A stretch of DNA of 64,000 nt from an uncultured Dokdonia sp. (GCF_947492535.1 NZ_CANLNH010000015.1:53970-117969); one strand, 5' to 3'; counted from the stretch's first letter, positions 1 through 9,289 are shown. Numbers and translations are program-made. Notes: generated by a model from the letters alone, not told the origin.

Positions 1-85
1 CCCATCAGGGAAATATGCAAAAGAAGTTGCGAGAATGATAGAAGATATTAATGAACGACTTCAAATAGAAGAGACCATAAATTAA
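1..85 (+). CDS. C-terminal fragment, probably outer membrane assembly lipoprotein BamD
   Basis: An open frame enters from the left edge and ends at the TAA at 83-85, leaving only 27 residues (PSGKYAKEVARMIEDINERL and a short tail). The helical, charged C-terminus sits 12 bases before the omega-subunit gene. In flavobacteria the order bamD, rpoZ-like, coaBC, DUF4835 is common, and that order is the main reason for the call. BamD is a TPR lipoprotein that helps fold beta-barrels into the outer membrane. The fragment itself contains no diagnostic motif, so the name is inferred from context. Confidence 0.55.
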   Translation, partial: PSGKYAKEVARMIEDINERLQIEETIN

Positions 86-97
86 ACAATTTATACG

Positions 98-436
98 ATG
101 AATATTAAGGATACAGATGCACCGGTAAACACGACAACTATAGATAAAAATCTAGTAGATGCCCCTACAGATAATGTATACGAAGCAATATCTATTATTG
201 CTAAGCGTGCAACGCAAATCAATACAGAAATTAAAAAAGAGCTTTCTGATAAATTAGATGAGTTTGCTACTTTTAATGATAGTCTTGAAGAAATCTTTGA
301 AAACAAAGAACAAATAGAAGTATCTAAATTCTACGAACGTCTTCCTAAATCACACGCACTTGCCGTTCAAGAGTGGTTAGAAGATCGTATTTATTACAGA
401 GATACTAGTGTTTCTGAAGACGATACAAACGCATAA
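98..436 (+). CDS. rpoZ: DNA-directed RNA polymerase omega subunit (Rpb6-like)
   Basis: A 112-residue acidic, soluble protein in the position and of the size of the Bacteroidota omega/Rpb6-type subunit. Residues about 20-55 contain the conserved stretch NVYEAISIIAKRATQINTEI, which resembles the omega signature (NRYELVLIAAKRARQL in other bacteria). Omega binds the beta-prime C-terminus and helps RNA polymerase assembly. The ATG at 98 follows the upstream stop by 12 bases, and coaBC begins 8 bases after its stop, so the three genes are probably cotranscribed. The pairing of omega with coaBC is also seen in many other bacteria. The rest of the protein diverges from proteobacterial omega, as is usual for this phylum. 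Confidence 0.85.
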   Translation: MNIKDTDAPVNTTTIDKNLVDAPTDNVYEAISIIAKRATQINTEIKKELSDKLDEFATFNDSLEEIFENKEQIEVSKFYERLPKSHALAVQEWLEDRIYYRDTSVSEDDTNA

Positions 437-444
437 TTACATAT

Positions 445-1653
445 ATGTCAATATTACGCGGTAAAAAAGTACTGTTAGGTGTTACCGCTGGCATAGCCGC
501 TTATAAAAGCGCCACTTTAGTAAGAGCATTTATTAAAGCTGGCGCTTCTGTGCAAGTGGTTATGACAGAAAAGGCAAAAGACTTTGTAACACCCCTCACA
601 TTATCTACACTTTCTAAAAACCCAGTTCATAGCTCCTTTACAAAGGAAGAAGATGATAATGCGGTTTGGACAAATCACGTAGAGCTAGGACTGTGGGCAG
701 ACCTTATGGTGATTGCTCCAGCAACAGCAAATACACTTTCTAAAATGTCACAGGGTACCTGTGATAACCTTTTGCTTGCAACCTATCTCAGTGCAAAATG
801 CCCTGTTTATTTTGCACCTGCAATGGATCTTGATATGTATATTCACCCATCATCAAAACAAAGCTTTCAAAAGCTTACATCGTATGGGAATATTATGATA
901 GAAGCGACAAGTGGCGAACTAGCTAGCGGATTAGTTGGTCAAGGAAGAATGGCAGAACCAGAAGATATTGTACGCTTTATAGAAAACCATATGCAAGAAA
1001 AATTACCATTAAGAGGTAAACGCGTAGTTATTACTGCTGGACCTACATACGAAGCGATAGATCCTGTACGTTTTATAGGAAATCATAGTAGCGGAACCAT
1101 GGGAGCAGAACTCGCATATAGAGCTGCCAACTTAGGCGCTTCTGTAGATTTAATACTAGGACCAAGTGCTATCAAGGTAGTGCATGACCTTATTACGGTT
1201 CACTCAGTAGTCTCTGGAGATGAGATGTATGAAGCAGTACATAAAGTATATGAGCAATGTGATATCGCTATTGCCGCAGCAGCTGTAGCCGATTATAAAC
1301 CATCGCATGTAGCTGATGAGAAAATAAAAAAGAATGATGATACCTTTACCATCCATTTGGTAAAGACGAGAGATATTCTTGCTTCTATGGGTGAAAAAAA
1401 ACAAGGACAATTTCTTGTTGGATTTGCGTTAGAAACTCAAAATGAGGAAGAAAATGCACTAAAAAAATTGAAAAAGAAGAATTTAGATGCAATTGTATTA
1501 AATTCGCTTAGAGATAAAGGTGCTGGCTTTAAGACCAAAACCAATAAAATTACGTTTATAGACAAAAATGGATCACCTACTTCCTATGATTTGAAATCAA
1601 AAAAAGAAGTAGCTGCAGATATTTTTGATCAGATACTTATAAAAACGACATGA
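445..1653 (+). CDS. coaBC: Bifunctional phosphopantothenoylcysteine decarboxylase / phosphopantothenate-cysteine ligase
   Basis: A 402-residue protein with the two expected domains of coenzyme A biosynthesis. The N-terminal CoaC flavoprotein half (about 1-190) starts with KKVLLGVTAGIAAYK and carries the decarboxylase motif PAMDLDMY, where the usual active-site sequence is PAMN; here the Asn position reads Asp. The C-terminal CoaB half (about 190-400) has KRVVITAGPTYEAIDPVRFI and the ligase motif AAAVADYKP followed by KIKK. The enzyme couples 4'-phosphopantothenate to cysteine and decarboxylates the product. The stop codon overlaps the next ATG (ATGA at 1650-1653), indicating translational coupling. 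Length and domain order match the family. Confidence 0.95.
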   Translation: MSILRGKKVLLGVTAGIAAYKSATLVRAFIKAGASVQVVMTEKAKDFVTPLTLSTLSKNPVHSSFTKEEDDNAVWTNHVELGLWADLMVIAPATANTLSKMSQGTCDNLLLATYLSAKCPVYFAPAMDLDMYIHPSSKQSFQKLTSYGNIMIEATSGELASGLVGQGRMAEPEDIVRFIENHMQEKLPLRGKRVVITAGPTYEAIDPVRFIGNHSSGTMGAELAYRAANLGASVDLILGPSAIKVVHDLITVHSVVSGDEMYEAVHKVYEQCDIAIAAAAVADYKPSHVADEKIKKNDDTFTIHLVKTRDILASMGEKKQGQFLVGFALETQNEEENALKKLKKKNLDAIVLNSLRDKGAGFKTKTNKITFIDKNGSPTSYDLKSKKEVAADIFDQILIKTT

Positions 1654-2537
1654 GAACACTTATCGCAATCTTTGTAATTTTATGTTCACTATCTATGCAA
1701 GCGCAAGAGCTAAATGGCGTAGTGATTATTAATGCAGAACAAACTGGAAAAGCAGAACTTCAGGTTTTTAGAACCCTAGAACGTTCACTTACCGAGTTTA
1801 TCAATAATACAAAGTGGACCGATAGAAGATATAAGCAACAAGAACGTATTGATTGCTCATTTAATATTATTGTTCAGGAAGTAAATTCTGATGCGTTTAG
1901 AGCAAGTATACAAGTACAATCATCACGTCCAGTATTTAATTCTAATTATGATAGTCCTGTTTTTAATTTTAATGACAGAGACTTTGATTTTGAGTATGTA
2001 GAATTCCAACCGCTTATTTTTAATCCTAATAATTTTGACTCTAACTTAGTGTCTGTGATCTCTTATTATGTATATACTATCTTAGGATATGATAGTAATA
2101 CCTTTCAGCGTAATGAAGGGGATAAGTACTTCCAGATTGCAAAGCAAATAGTAACAACAGCACAAGGAAGCAATAATAGAGGGTGGAGACCTCAAGACGG
2201 ACCACAATCTAGATATAGATTAAATGAAGACTTAATTTCTCCAAACTTTAGAGAATTTAGTAATGTCATGTATGATTACCACAGATTAGGGTTAGATATC
2301 ATGGCAGATGATTCTAAGAAGGGTAAGAAAGCAGTAATGGATGCGATAGGAAAGATGAAGGGGATGTATAATAAACGTCCTAACAACTTTTTAAACCGTG
2401 TGTTTTTTGATTCAAAAGCAGAAGAGATTGCTTCTATGTTTTCTGGAGGACCACAACTTCCTATTACGGATTTATTGACGACATTAAATCGTATAGCCCC
2501 GACAAAGTCTACATTCTGGAGACAGATTTCTTTTTAA
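1650..2537 (+). CDS. DUF4835 family secreted protein
   Basis: A 295-residue protein with a clear signal peptide (MRTLIAIFVILCSLSMQAQE, cleavage near residue 19), so it is periplasmic or surface-exposed. The order coaBC then a protein of this type, and motifs such as NNTKWTDRRYKQQERIDCSF, match DUF4835, a Bacteroidota family of unknown function. The start overlaps the coaBC stop by 4 bases. In many relatives recN follows directly; here the next gene is on the opposite strand, so the operon ends at this gene. No catalytic motif was recognised. Confidence 0.85.
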   Translation: MRTLIAIFVILCSLSMQAQELNGVVIINAEQTGKAELQVFRTLERSLTEFINNTKWTDRRYKQQERIDCSFNIIVQEVNSDAFRASIQVQSSRPVFNSNYDSPVFNFNDRDFDFEYVEFQPLIFNPNNFDSNLVSVISYYVYTILGYDSNTFQRNEGDKYFQIAKQIVTTAQGSNNRGWRPQDGPQSRYRLNEDLISPNFREFSNVMYDYHRLGLDIMADDSKKGKKAVMDAIGKMKGMYNKRPNNFLNRVFFDSKAEEIASMFSGGPQLPITDLLTTLNRIAPTKSTFWRQISF

Positions 2538-2550
2538 AAAGGAAGGAAAC

Positions 2551-2847
2551 TTATTGTAAACTCGCTAGCTTATCGACACTCCAAGCTTCTGGCTTGTCTG
2601 AGAATAAAGGTTTGGTAGCTGCCCACACCCCTTTAAATAATGCAGAATGACGATAGTTTTCTAAAGCATCGGCGGTATCCCAATAACTATACGTAAAGAA
2701 GATAGAAGTATCATTCTGGTCTCTATATAACTCTAAAAATTGGCATCCAGGAAATGCTCTAATGCTATCTTTTACCTCCTCAAAATTAGCTAAAAAGGTA
2801 GGTATTTCGCTTTCGCGAAAGCGTAATTTGACAATTCGTACTAACAT
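2551..2847 (-). CDS. ABM-domain (antibiotic biosynthesis monooxygenase-like) small protein
   Basis: A 98-residue single-domain protein with the ferredoxin-like ABM pattern: MLVRIVKLRF at the N-terminus, FPGCQFLELYRD in the middle and FFTYSYWDTADALENYR, where the W and the alternating hydrophobics are typical. Such proteins act on quinols, haem or small aromatic compounds, or are simple stress proteins; the substrate cannot be told here. Its ATG overlaps the stop of the SAM hydrolase gene by one base, so the two are coupled. A perfect 16-bp palindrome of the window-wide family lies in its N-terminal coding part and is read as FRES. Confidence 0.75.
   Translation of the reverse strand: MLVRIVKLRFRESEIPTFLANFEEVKDSIRAFPGCQFLELYRDQNDTSIFFTYSYWDTADALENYRHSALFKGVWAATKPLFSDKPEAWSVDKLASLQ
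2808..2823. repeat. Iterated palindrome copy in the ABM gene
   Basis: Perfect 16-bp palindrome CGCTTTCGCGAAAGCG inside the coding sequence, read as FRES on the gene strand. Confidence 0.85.
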
Positions 2848-3680
2848 TAATCTTCAAAGTTTATGGTGATCGCATCACGATAGTCAAGGCCAAAAAGGCT
2901 TGCGGCACTTCCAACCGTAGAGGGATTGCTTTTATAAATCGCAAGTTCTATATACCCACCCGAATTAAAAATCGCTAGCTTTTTACCCTCTTCTTCTCGT
3001 TTGTGTTTTTCTAAAGAGAAGTTAATTGCTCCGCTATACGAAGTATGTATTTTAGAAATTTGTGTACGCCTAGCTTCTATTTTAAAAGGACGTCCTTTTC
3101 CAACTTCTTCAAAAAGTTTACGTGTAATATTACTCACCACATTGCCATAATTATCTACATAAATCACATTTCCTATAATCTGTTTTTGAGACTTATTAAC
3201 AATAGGCTGAATTCCTGTAAGCGGTTTTATTTCAGAAATTGGCTTTCCAATCACACCTAATGTACCTCCGCGAGCAATATGACAAGCTGTTTGGACAAAT
3301 ACATCAAGTACCGTAAAATTGGTTGTCACTCTATTATGAATATTAATTTCTACCATTTCTTGCGGCACAATATCTCTTGTGATTAACGAAATGATCCCAT
3401 TATTAGCACAAATAAAGAAATGATCTTCTAGTTTTACCGCAATATGGTTGGTTTCAGGCGTGAGTTCACTATCTACCCCTATGATATGAATACTTCCTTT
3501 TGGAAAGTTTTTATACGCATTTTGGATGATATATGCTGCTTCGGTAATATGAAATGGAGATATGGTATGTGTGATATCAACAATACGTATGTCGCTAAGT
3601 TCACTATAAATCGCACCTTTTACAGCACCCGCAAAGTGATCTTTTTCGCCAAAATCTGTAGTTAACGTGATAATTGCCAT
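2847..3680 (-). CDS. SAM hydrolase (S-adenosyl-L-methionine hydroxide adenosyltransferase, DUF62)
   Basis: A 277-residue protein from the ATG at 3680. It begins MAIITLTTDFGEKDHFAGAV, the hallmark of the DUF62/SAM-chlorinase-like family, and later has ADITHTI-like (VDITHTISPF), GVDSE and YVDNYGNVVSN motifs. Family members hydrolyse S-adenosylmethionine to adenosine and methionine; the fluorinases and chlorinases are special cases. A longer frame reaches 3728, but its extra 16 residues run through a palindromic repeat and lack family similarity, so the inner ATG is preferred. It is cotranscribed with the ABM gene. The halogenase function is unlikely for this ordinary flavobacterial paralogue, though this is an inference. 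Confidence 0.87.
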   Translation of the reverse strand: MAIITLTTDFGEKDHFAGAVKGAIYSELSDIRIVDITHTISPFHITEAAYIIQNAYKNFPKGSIHIIGVDSELTPETNHIAVKLEDHFFICANNGIISLITRDIVPQEMVEINIHNRVTTNFTVLDVFVQTACHIARGGTLGVIGKPISEIKPLTGIQPIVNKSQKQIIGNVIYVDNYGNVVSNITRKLFEEVGKGRPFKIEARRTQISKIHTSYSGAINFSLEKHKREEEGKKLAIFNSGGYIELAIYKSNPSTVGSAASLFGLDYRDAITINFED

Positions 3681-3702
3681 ACGTATACATATAGGGATAG
3701 TA

Positions 3703-3717
3703 CGCTTTCGCGAAAGC
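3703..3717. repeat. Iterated palindrome copy upstream of the SAM hydrolase gene
   Basis: CGCTTTCGCGAAAGC in the leader, 23 bases upstream of the chosen ATG. It creates a false N-terminal extension of the reading frame. Confidence 0.85.
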
Positions 3718-3861
3718 AAAAACAACAACCGTCCCCAAATTGTTTATTATTTTTAATAATACGATAACTCATGCGTAGGTATAGACGCTCAAAAATTTCG
3801 TACTTTGCTTTAACAAATCTAAAATAATTTACTGAGGAATCTCATAAAAACTGCTTGCCAT

Positions 3862-4815
3862 TTGAACGAATTAATAATTGAACTTTCAGAAATCAACCCG
3901 CGTGAGTTTTTTGGACAACAAAACGCCAATATAGAATTACTTAAACGCTACTTCCCAAAATTAAAAATTGTTGCCAGAGGAAATAAGATAAAAGCCTATG
4001 GTGATGAGGATTTATTGGAAGAATTTGATAGGCGATTTACCATGCTTACAGAACATTTTGGTAAGTATAATAAGCTTGATGAAAATATAATAGAGCGTGT
4101 ACTCACCAGTCAAAGTAAAGCCGATTATGAAACTTCTAAAGAGAGTGGCGAGACCATTGTGCATGGTGTAAGCGGTAAATTAATTAAACCACAAACAGCA
4201 AATCAGCGTAAGTTAGTTGAGCTTTCTAAAAAGAATGATCTCGTATTTGCGATAGGTCCTGCCGGAACAGGGAAGACATATGTTGGTGTGGCACTTGCTG
4301 TAAAAGCACTTAAAGAAAAATCTGTAAAGCGCATCATTTTAACACGCCCAGCTGTAGAAGCGGGAGAGAATTTAGGATTTTTACCTGGTGATATGAAGGA
4401 GAAGTTAGATCCTTATATGCAACCACTTTATGATGCCTTACGCGATATGATTCCGCATGAGAAGTTAGAAAGCTTTATAGAAAAAGGAGTCATTCAAATT
4501 GCACCTATGGCATTTATGAGAGGACGTACGCTAGACAATGCGTTTGTAATTCTAGATGAGGCTCAAAATACTACGCATGCGCAAATGAAGATGTTTTTAA
4601 CGCGTATGGGACGTAGTGCTAAGTTTATGATTACTGGAGATCCCGGACAGATAGATTTACCAAGACGTGTTACGAGCGGACTCAAAGAAGCGTTATTAAT
4701 TCTTAAGAATGTAAAAGGAGTTGGGATGCTATATCTTGACGATAAGGATGTGGTACGTCACCAACTTGTCAAAAAGGTCATTGCGGCGTATAAGGACATT
4801 GAGAATAGGAATTAA
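3862..4815 (+). CDS. phoH: PhoH family ATPase
   Basis: A 317-residue cytoplasmic protein with a KH-like N-terminal region (about 1-100) and a PhoH nucleotide-binding domain (about 115-310). The Walker A motif is GPAGTGKT (about residue 132), followed by ILTRPAVEAGENLGFLPGD, and the Walker B-like segment is FVILDEAQNTT. Family members are ATPases linked to RNA metabolism and phosphate or stress responses. The start appears to be TTG at 3862, since no ATG precedes the conserved N-terminus (NELIIELSEINPREFFG). It stands alone on its strand, with a possible promoter in the 180-bp gap upstream. Confidence 0.92.
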   Translation: MNELIIELSEINPREFFGQQNANIELLKRYFPKLKIVARGNKIKAYGDEDLLEEFDRRFTMLTEHFGKYNKLDENIIERVLTSQSKADYETSKESGETIVHGVSGKLIKPQTANQRKLVELSKKNDLVFAIGPAGTGKTYVGVALAVKALKEKSVKRIILTRPAVEAGENLGFLPGDMKEKLDPYMQPLYDALRDMIPHEKLESFIEKGVIQIAPMAFMRGRTLDNAFVILDEAQNTTHAQMKMFLTRMGRSAKFMITGDPGQIDLPRRVTSGLKEALLILKNVKGVGMLYLDDKDVVRHQLVKKVIAAYKDIENRN

Positions 4816-4845
4816 TCGTATTTAGTTTTAAATGGTAAGTATATA

Positions 4846-5346
4846 GTGGCTAAAGTAAAAAAAGTAATCATCGAAGATGAAAAGGAGCTTCGTAAGGCTG
4901 TACATAGTGATAACTACATATATGTTATTTTACTCTTAGTTTGTGTATTTATAAACATTGAAATGTTTAGCGTATCTCCTAGATGGATTACTTTTTTTGA
5001 TACTATTCCTAAAAAAGTAGTATTTATTGCTTTTCAAATCCTTTTTGTTATTTTATTATTCTTTTGGGTACGAAAAAAGAAAAAAATCATTACCATTTTA
5101 TTGAATGGAGAGAAAACAAAAGGTAAAATAACAGATAGTGTATCCATACGTTCCAATAGCAGTAGTACGACTATATGTGTGTTTACTTATACTGTACATG
5201 GTAAAGAATATACCGTGTCTTCTAAAGATAAATATGGAAGTAAAGGAGATACATACAAAATTATATTTGAAACTAACAATCCTGAAAATAGCATTGTTTA
5301 TGAGCATTTAAAAAGTAATGTTCAAGCCCTTATTAGTTATGAGTAA
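4846..5346 (+). CDS. Two-helix membrane protein, DUF3592-like
   Basis: A 166-residue protein. Two transmembrane helices are visible at about 25-42 (YVILLLVCVFINIEMF) and 55-75 (KKVVFIAFQILFVILLFFWV). A soluble C-terminal beta-rich domain follows, with TKGKITDSVSIRSNSSSTTI and GKEYTVSSKDKYG, the pattern of DUF3592 domains. Function unknown. The only plausible start is GTG at 4846; the ATG at 4832 runs into a stop. It lies 30 bases after phoH and may be read through with it. Confidence 0.6.
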   Translation: MAKVKKVIIEDEKELRKAVHSDNYIYVILLLVCVFINIEMFSVSPRWITFFDTIPKKVVFIAFQILFVILLFFWVRKKKKIITILLNGEKTKGKITDSVSIRSNSSSTTICVFTYTVHGKEYTVSSKDKYGSKGDTYKIIFETNNPENSIVYEHLKSNVQALISYE

Positions 5347-5409
5347 CTCTTTGTTAGCAACTATCACGGTTAAACTTCTTTTTATATTTTATGAAAATAC
5401 GAGTATCCT

Positions 5410-5417
5410 TATTTTTG
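5410..5417 (+). promoter_or_regulatory. Possible purC promoter -7 element
   Basis: TATTTTTG matches the Bacteroidota -7 consensus TAnnTTTG, 36 bases before the purC ATG. No good TTG -33 element is seen at the usual distance, so this is tentative. Confidence 0.4.
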
Positions 5418-5452
5418 TATTTTAAAACACAACATACAATTTGATCACGACT

Positions 5453-6397
5453 ATGAACACCATTATTGACACTAATTTCAATTTTCCAGGACAGAAAGAT
5501 TTATATAAAGGGAAAGTACGTGAAGTATATACACTTGATAATGATTTATTACTCATGGTTGCTACCGACAGATTGAGTGCTTTTGATGTCGTGATGCCTA
5601 AAGGGATTCCTTATAAAGGACAAATCTTAAATCAGATTGCAACCAAGATGATGAAGGATACAGAAGATCTAGTACCTAACTGGCTTGTGGCAACTCCAGA
5701 TCCAAATGTGGCTATAGGGAAGCGTTGCGAACCTTTTAAAGTAGAAATGGTGATACGTGGATATATGTCGGGTCATGCGGCACGTGAGTATAAAGCAGGT
5801 AGACGTATGTTATGTGGTGTGCCGATGCCAGAAGGCATGAAAGAAAATGATGCCTTTCCAACGCCTATTATCACCCCAGCTACTAAGGCTGAAATGGGAG
5901 ATCACGATGAGGATATTTCTCGTGAAGACATTCTTAAAAAAGGAATTGTATCTGAAGCAGATTATATCGTGCTAGAAGATTATACGCGTAAGTTGTTTCA
6001 AAGAGGTTCTGAAATCGCTGCTAGTCGCGGATTAATATTGGTAGATACAAAGTATGAGTTTGGAAAAACTGCCGATGGGGAGATTGTCCTTATAGATGAG
6101 ATTCATACACCAGATTCTTCTCGCTACTTCTATGCAGAAGGGTATGAAGAACGTCAGGCGAGGGGAGAAGCTCAAAAGCAATTGTCTAAAGAGTTTGTAA
6201 GACAATGGCTCATCAGTAATGACTTTCAAGGGCTTGAAGGACAAACAGTGCCGGAAATGTCTGATGATTACATAGCAACCGTGTCAGACCGTTATATTGA
6301 ATTATATGAGAATATTACTGGGGAAGCTTTCGCGAAAGCGGACGTAACCAACATAGAAGCTAGAATTGAACAAAACGTACTCAACTATCTTGGATAA
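5453..6397 (+). CDS. purC: Phosphoribosylaminoimidazole-succinocarboxamide synthase
   Basis: A 314-residue SAICAR synthase, catalysing the ATP-dependent joining of aspartate to CAIR in purine synthesis. Visible motifs are [11 protein letters not shown] (glycine-rich ATP loop), [13 protein letters not shown], the phosphate-binding segment [21 protein letters not shown] and the metal/ATP site [14 protein letters not shown]. The frame could begin at TTG 5441, but the ATG at 5453 ([13 protein letters not shown]) fits family N-termini better. The length is that of the longer, yeast-like class common in Bacteroidota. Near the C-terminus a 15-bp palindrome (6326-6340) is read as EAFAKAD. Confidence 0.95.
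   Translation: MNTIIDTNFNFPGQKDLYKGKVREVYTLDNDLLLMVATDRLSAFDVVMPKGIPYKGQILNQIATKMMKDTEDLVPNWLVATPDPNVAIGKRCEPFKVEMVIRGYMSGHAAREYKAGRRMLCGVPMPEGMKENDAFPTPIITPATKAEMGDHDEDISREDILKKGIVSEADYIVLEDYTRKLFQRGSEIAASRGLILVDTKYEFGKTADGEIVLIDEIHTPDSSRYFYAEGYEERQARGEAQKQLSKEFVRQWLISNDFQGLEGQTVPEMSDDYIATVSDRYIELYENITGEAFAKADVTNIEARIEQNVLNYLG
6326..6340. repeat. Iterated palindrome copy in purC
   Basis: GCTTTCGCGAAAGCG, read in frame as AFAKA near the PurC C-terminus. Confidence 0.85.
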
Positions 6398-7040
6398 GAC
6401 ATTCTATGCATATAAAAAATACATATATATACTCTGTACGGTAGTTACAATTTGTTGTATTTCCTGTAAGAAGGAAGTTACAACGACTCCGCCAAAACAA
6501 TTAGACACTTCTTTATTAGAGGAATTTGAAGTTGAGTTTTTAAACACAACCGTTTGGTTACCTACTAGTTATGAGAAACTAACGTATGAAGCGCTTTTTG
6601 AATTAGCACGAGTAGAAGATGATGCCATGATTAATATGTTGCTACAGTCCTCAAAAGAATACAGGAATAAAGAAAAAAAACCTGTGTTTTTTAGAGATGA
6701 ATTTATGCCGAGCAATTTTATAGCAATATATCCTAGTTCTTATATACGCTTAGACAAGAAAACAGCTTCTTATTATATAAGTGATTTTGCCGTTACTATG
6801 AAAAGGCAAGATCAAGAGTTAGGAATAACTTCTGAAATCATTGAAAAACGAATTAAAACGTTTAATGGACATAAAATGGTCAAACTGAAGTTAAAGCAGA
6901 CTTCTGACTTTATCGAAAATCGCTATTTTACGCAATATTTTATAAGTAGTGATATACGATCATTTATGGTGATACATATAGATGTCCTTAACCGAGATTA
7001 CGAATTGAATTTTAAAAATCTTTCTGTACAGAGTAATTAA
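6366..7040 (+). CDS. Putative lipoprotein of unknown function
   Basis: A protein of up to 224 residues whose frame overlaps the end of purC. It has a hydrophobic N-terminal segment ending in the lipobox-like ICCISCKKE, so it is probably anchored to a membrane by its cysteine. The remainder is a soluble domain with no family I recognise. No ATG is available: TTG at 6366 (overlap 32 bases) or TTG at 6390 (overlap 8 bases, shorter signal peptide) are the choices, and the second gives a more normal signal sequence. Translational coupling to purC is likely. Confidence 0.6.
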   Translation: MNKTYSTILDKTFYAYKKYIYILCTVVTICCISCKKEVTTTPPKQLDTSLLEEFEVEFLNTTVWLPTSYEKLTYEALFELARVEDDAMINMLLQSSKEYRNKEKKPVFFRDEFMPSNFIAIYPSSYIRLDKKTASYYISDFAVTMKRQDQELGITSEIIEKRIKTFNGHKMVKLKLKQTSDFIENRYFTQYFISSDIRSFMVIHIDVLNRDYELNFKNLSVQSN

Positions 7041-7045
7041 TGCAT

Positions 7046-9289
7046 TTATTTTGCATCTATAAAACGAGTATCTGATATATCTTTTTCTGAATATACCTTT
7101 GTAAGCGCATCAAACATGCGTTGAATTTCGATAGGTTTCCATAAGAAACCATCAAATAGATGTGCAAATTCGTCTTTGTTTGCAGAAGTGACATCGGCAG
7201 TTAAAGCAAAGATAGGGGTTTGTTGATTTACGTTTTCTGTAGATCTGATAATACGTGTAGCATCAAAACCATTCATTTCTGGCATGTGAATATCCATAAG
7301 AATAAAATCTACTTTAAACTCTAAAGCTTGTACTATTGCTTGCTTTCCGTTCTTTACACGTTTAATAGAAATCCCCCATTTGTTAAGTAATTGCCTCATG
7401 ACGAGTGCATTAATCTCGTTGTCTTCTGCTAGGATTGCTGTTTTGTTTTGCAACGATTTAAATAGGTCTTTGTCCATATGGACTGGAGCTTCAGACTTTT
7501 TAAATTCAAGTTCGAATGTAAATACAGAGCCTTCTCCTTCAGTACTATCTATTGAGATTGTACTACCATGTAGTTCGATTAATTTTTTGACAATAGAAAG
7601 CCCTAAACCAGTACCTCCATCATTACGTGTCATAATAGATTTGGGCATGTAAAAACTTTCAAATAGTTTTTCTCTCTCTAGCTCAGGAATCCCAATACCC
7701 GTATCTTTTACTTTAAAAGATAAAACATCTGTCTCTTTATTTATAGACGTGGTATCTACATTAATCTCTACAGAACCTTTTTCTGTAAACTTAATAGCAT
7801 TACTTACTAAATTTCCTATAATTTGGAATAATTTCGTCTCATCTATTTCATAGCTATTTGCAACGGTATCTGCTATGGTTAAATCTAAGGTAATGCCTTT
7901 ATCTTCAGCAAGACTCACATAGGTTTGTTGTATATTTTGTAATACTTCCTTGAATTTTACAGGATGTTTTTCTAAATCCATTTTATTGGATTCTAATTTA
8001 GAAAAGTCAAGGATGTCATTAATAATACGCATGAGGTTTTTTGCAGAAAAGCGTAATGAAGTTAAGAGTTTCTTGTCTTGTTCATCAGAACGTTCTCTGA
8101 GTAAAGAGATAATACTAGTAACCGCATTTAAAGGCGTTCGAATCTCATGACTCATCGCAGATAGGAAGTTCTGCTTCATAGAAGCAGTTTGTTCTGCACG
8201 TTCCTGTTGTGCCTCTATTTCAGCTTTTTGACGTTTTAATTCTGCTTCATTCTCTTTTGATTGAAGTTTAGAAATACGCTCATAATTTTCAATAATTTTA
8301 AGTGTTTGTGAGTTATGAGCAGCATCTTTTTCTTGTATGTAATGTTCTAAAAACTTAAGTGAGATTTTAGCATTTTTTTCTTCTTTATAAATAGTATACA
8401 TGAAATAATAGCATTTATATTTCATGATAGACAGATCATTTTTTGTGCTAATATCAATAGCTGTCTGTAAGTATTGCTTAGCTTTTTCTCTTTGTTCTGT
8501 TTTTATAAAGAGTTTTGCCATTTTGTTATGACACATGGCTATAGCAAATTGATCACCCACTTCTTCATGAATGACTAGAGCCTCTTTGAAATCTTTGAGG
8601 GCTTCATCATATCGTTCTAAATATGTGTATACTTTAGCCCGTCCATATATAGCAAATGCATACCCGCGTCTGTCTTTTGTTTCTATTTTTATAGCGACAG
8701 AAAGTTCTATAATCTCTAATGCTTGTTTAATGTCACCTCTTTTAAGTAGAATTCCAGAAAGTGGATTATATGCATTAGATTCTAGATTTTTATCACTCAC
8801 TTCTATAGCACATGTAATAGCACTTTTATAGGCTTTTATAGCGCTTTCTTGATCGCCCAATACTTCGTATATGGTACCTAGTGTTTTGTGGGTTCTAGAT
8901 TCATTATGCTTATCGTCATACTTACGAAATATGGTAAGACAATCAATAAGATGAAACATCCCTAGATGATAATTGTTTGTCTTATAATAAACCCCTGCTA
9001 TATTATATTTTGCTTTTGCAATTCCTAGCTCATCATTATCTTTCTTAAAATGAGTGATGGCCTCTTCAGACATTTCAATGGCTTTCTGATTGTCTGCACT
9101 CACCATATGAAATAAAGCAAGCTTACTAAGACTACTGCCTATAAGAGAAGAATTATTAATTTTTCTGCTTTTTTCTAATGCTTCTTGGGCAAGTTCAATG
9201 CTATGGTGCATATTTTCACCACGCAATGCGTAAGCTTTATCTAAAAGCGCTGTAACTTCTGAAATAGTAGGGTCTATATCTTTGTTCAT
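7046..9289 (-). CDS. Soluble TPR hybrid histidine kinase / response regulator
   Basis: A 747-residue protein without signal peptide or membrane helices, hence cytoplasmic. Order of parts: about eight TPR-like helical repeats (10-310); a charged coiled coil (about 330-370); HisKA with the H-box MSHEIRTPLNAV (His near 380); HATPase_c with N-box NLVSNAIKFTEKG, G1 DTGIGIP and G2 GGTGLGLSIVKKL; and a receiver domain from about 615 to 735 with EDNE and the phospho-acceptor Asp in FILMDIHMPEMNGFD (near 666). The TPR region presumably senses or scaffolds a partner. There is no DNA-binding output domain in the protein or next to it. The start ATG at 9289 lies in a 240-bp gap upstream. The partner response regulator is unknown. 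Confidence 0.9.
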   Translation of the reverse strand: MNKDIDPTISEVTALLDKAYALRGENMHHSIELAQEALEKSRKINNSSLIGSSLSKLALFHMVSADNQKAIEMSEEAITHFKKDNDELGIAKAKYNIAGVYYKTNNYHLGMFHLIDCLTIFRKYDDKHNESRTHKTLGTIYEVLGDQESAIKAYKSAITCAIEVSDKNLESNAYNPLSGILLKRGDIKQALEIIELSVAIKIETKDRRGYAFAIYGRAKVYTYLERYDEALKDFKEALVIHEEVGDQFAIAMCHNKMAKLFIKTEQREKAKQYLQTAIDISTKNDLSIMKYKCYYFMYTIYKEEKNAKISLKFLEHYIQEKDAAHNSQTLKIIENYERISKLQSKENEAELKRQKAEIEAQQERAEQTASMKQNFLSAMSHEIRTPLNAVTSIISLLRERSDEQDKKLLTSLRFSAKNLMRIINDILDFSKLESNKMDLEKHPVKFKEVLQNIQQTYVSLAEDKGITLDLTIADTVANSYEIDETKLFQIIGNLVSNAIKFTEKGSVEINVDTTSINKETDVLSFKVKDTGIGIPELEREKLFESFYMPKSIMTRNDGGTGLGLSIVKKLIELHGSTISIDSTEGEGSVFTFELEFKKSEAPVHMDKDLFKSLQNKTAILAEDNEINALVMRQLLNKWGISIKRVKNGKQAIVQALEFKVDFILMDIHMPEMNGFDATRIIRSTENVNQQTPIFALTADVTSANKDEFAHLFDGFLWKPIEIQRMFDALTKVYSEKDISDTRFIDAK

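Noticed and set aside
3681..3728. N-terminal extension of the SAM hydrolase (MLFLLSRKRT...)
   Set aside because: The extension runs through a palindromic repeat and does not match family N-termini; the inner ATG is better.
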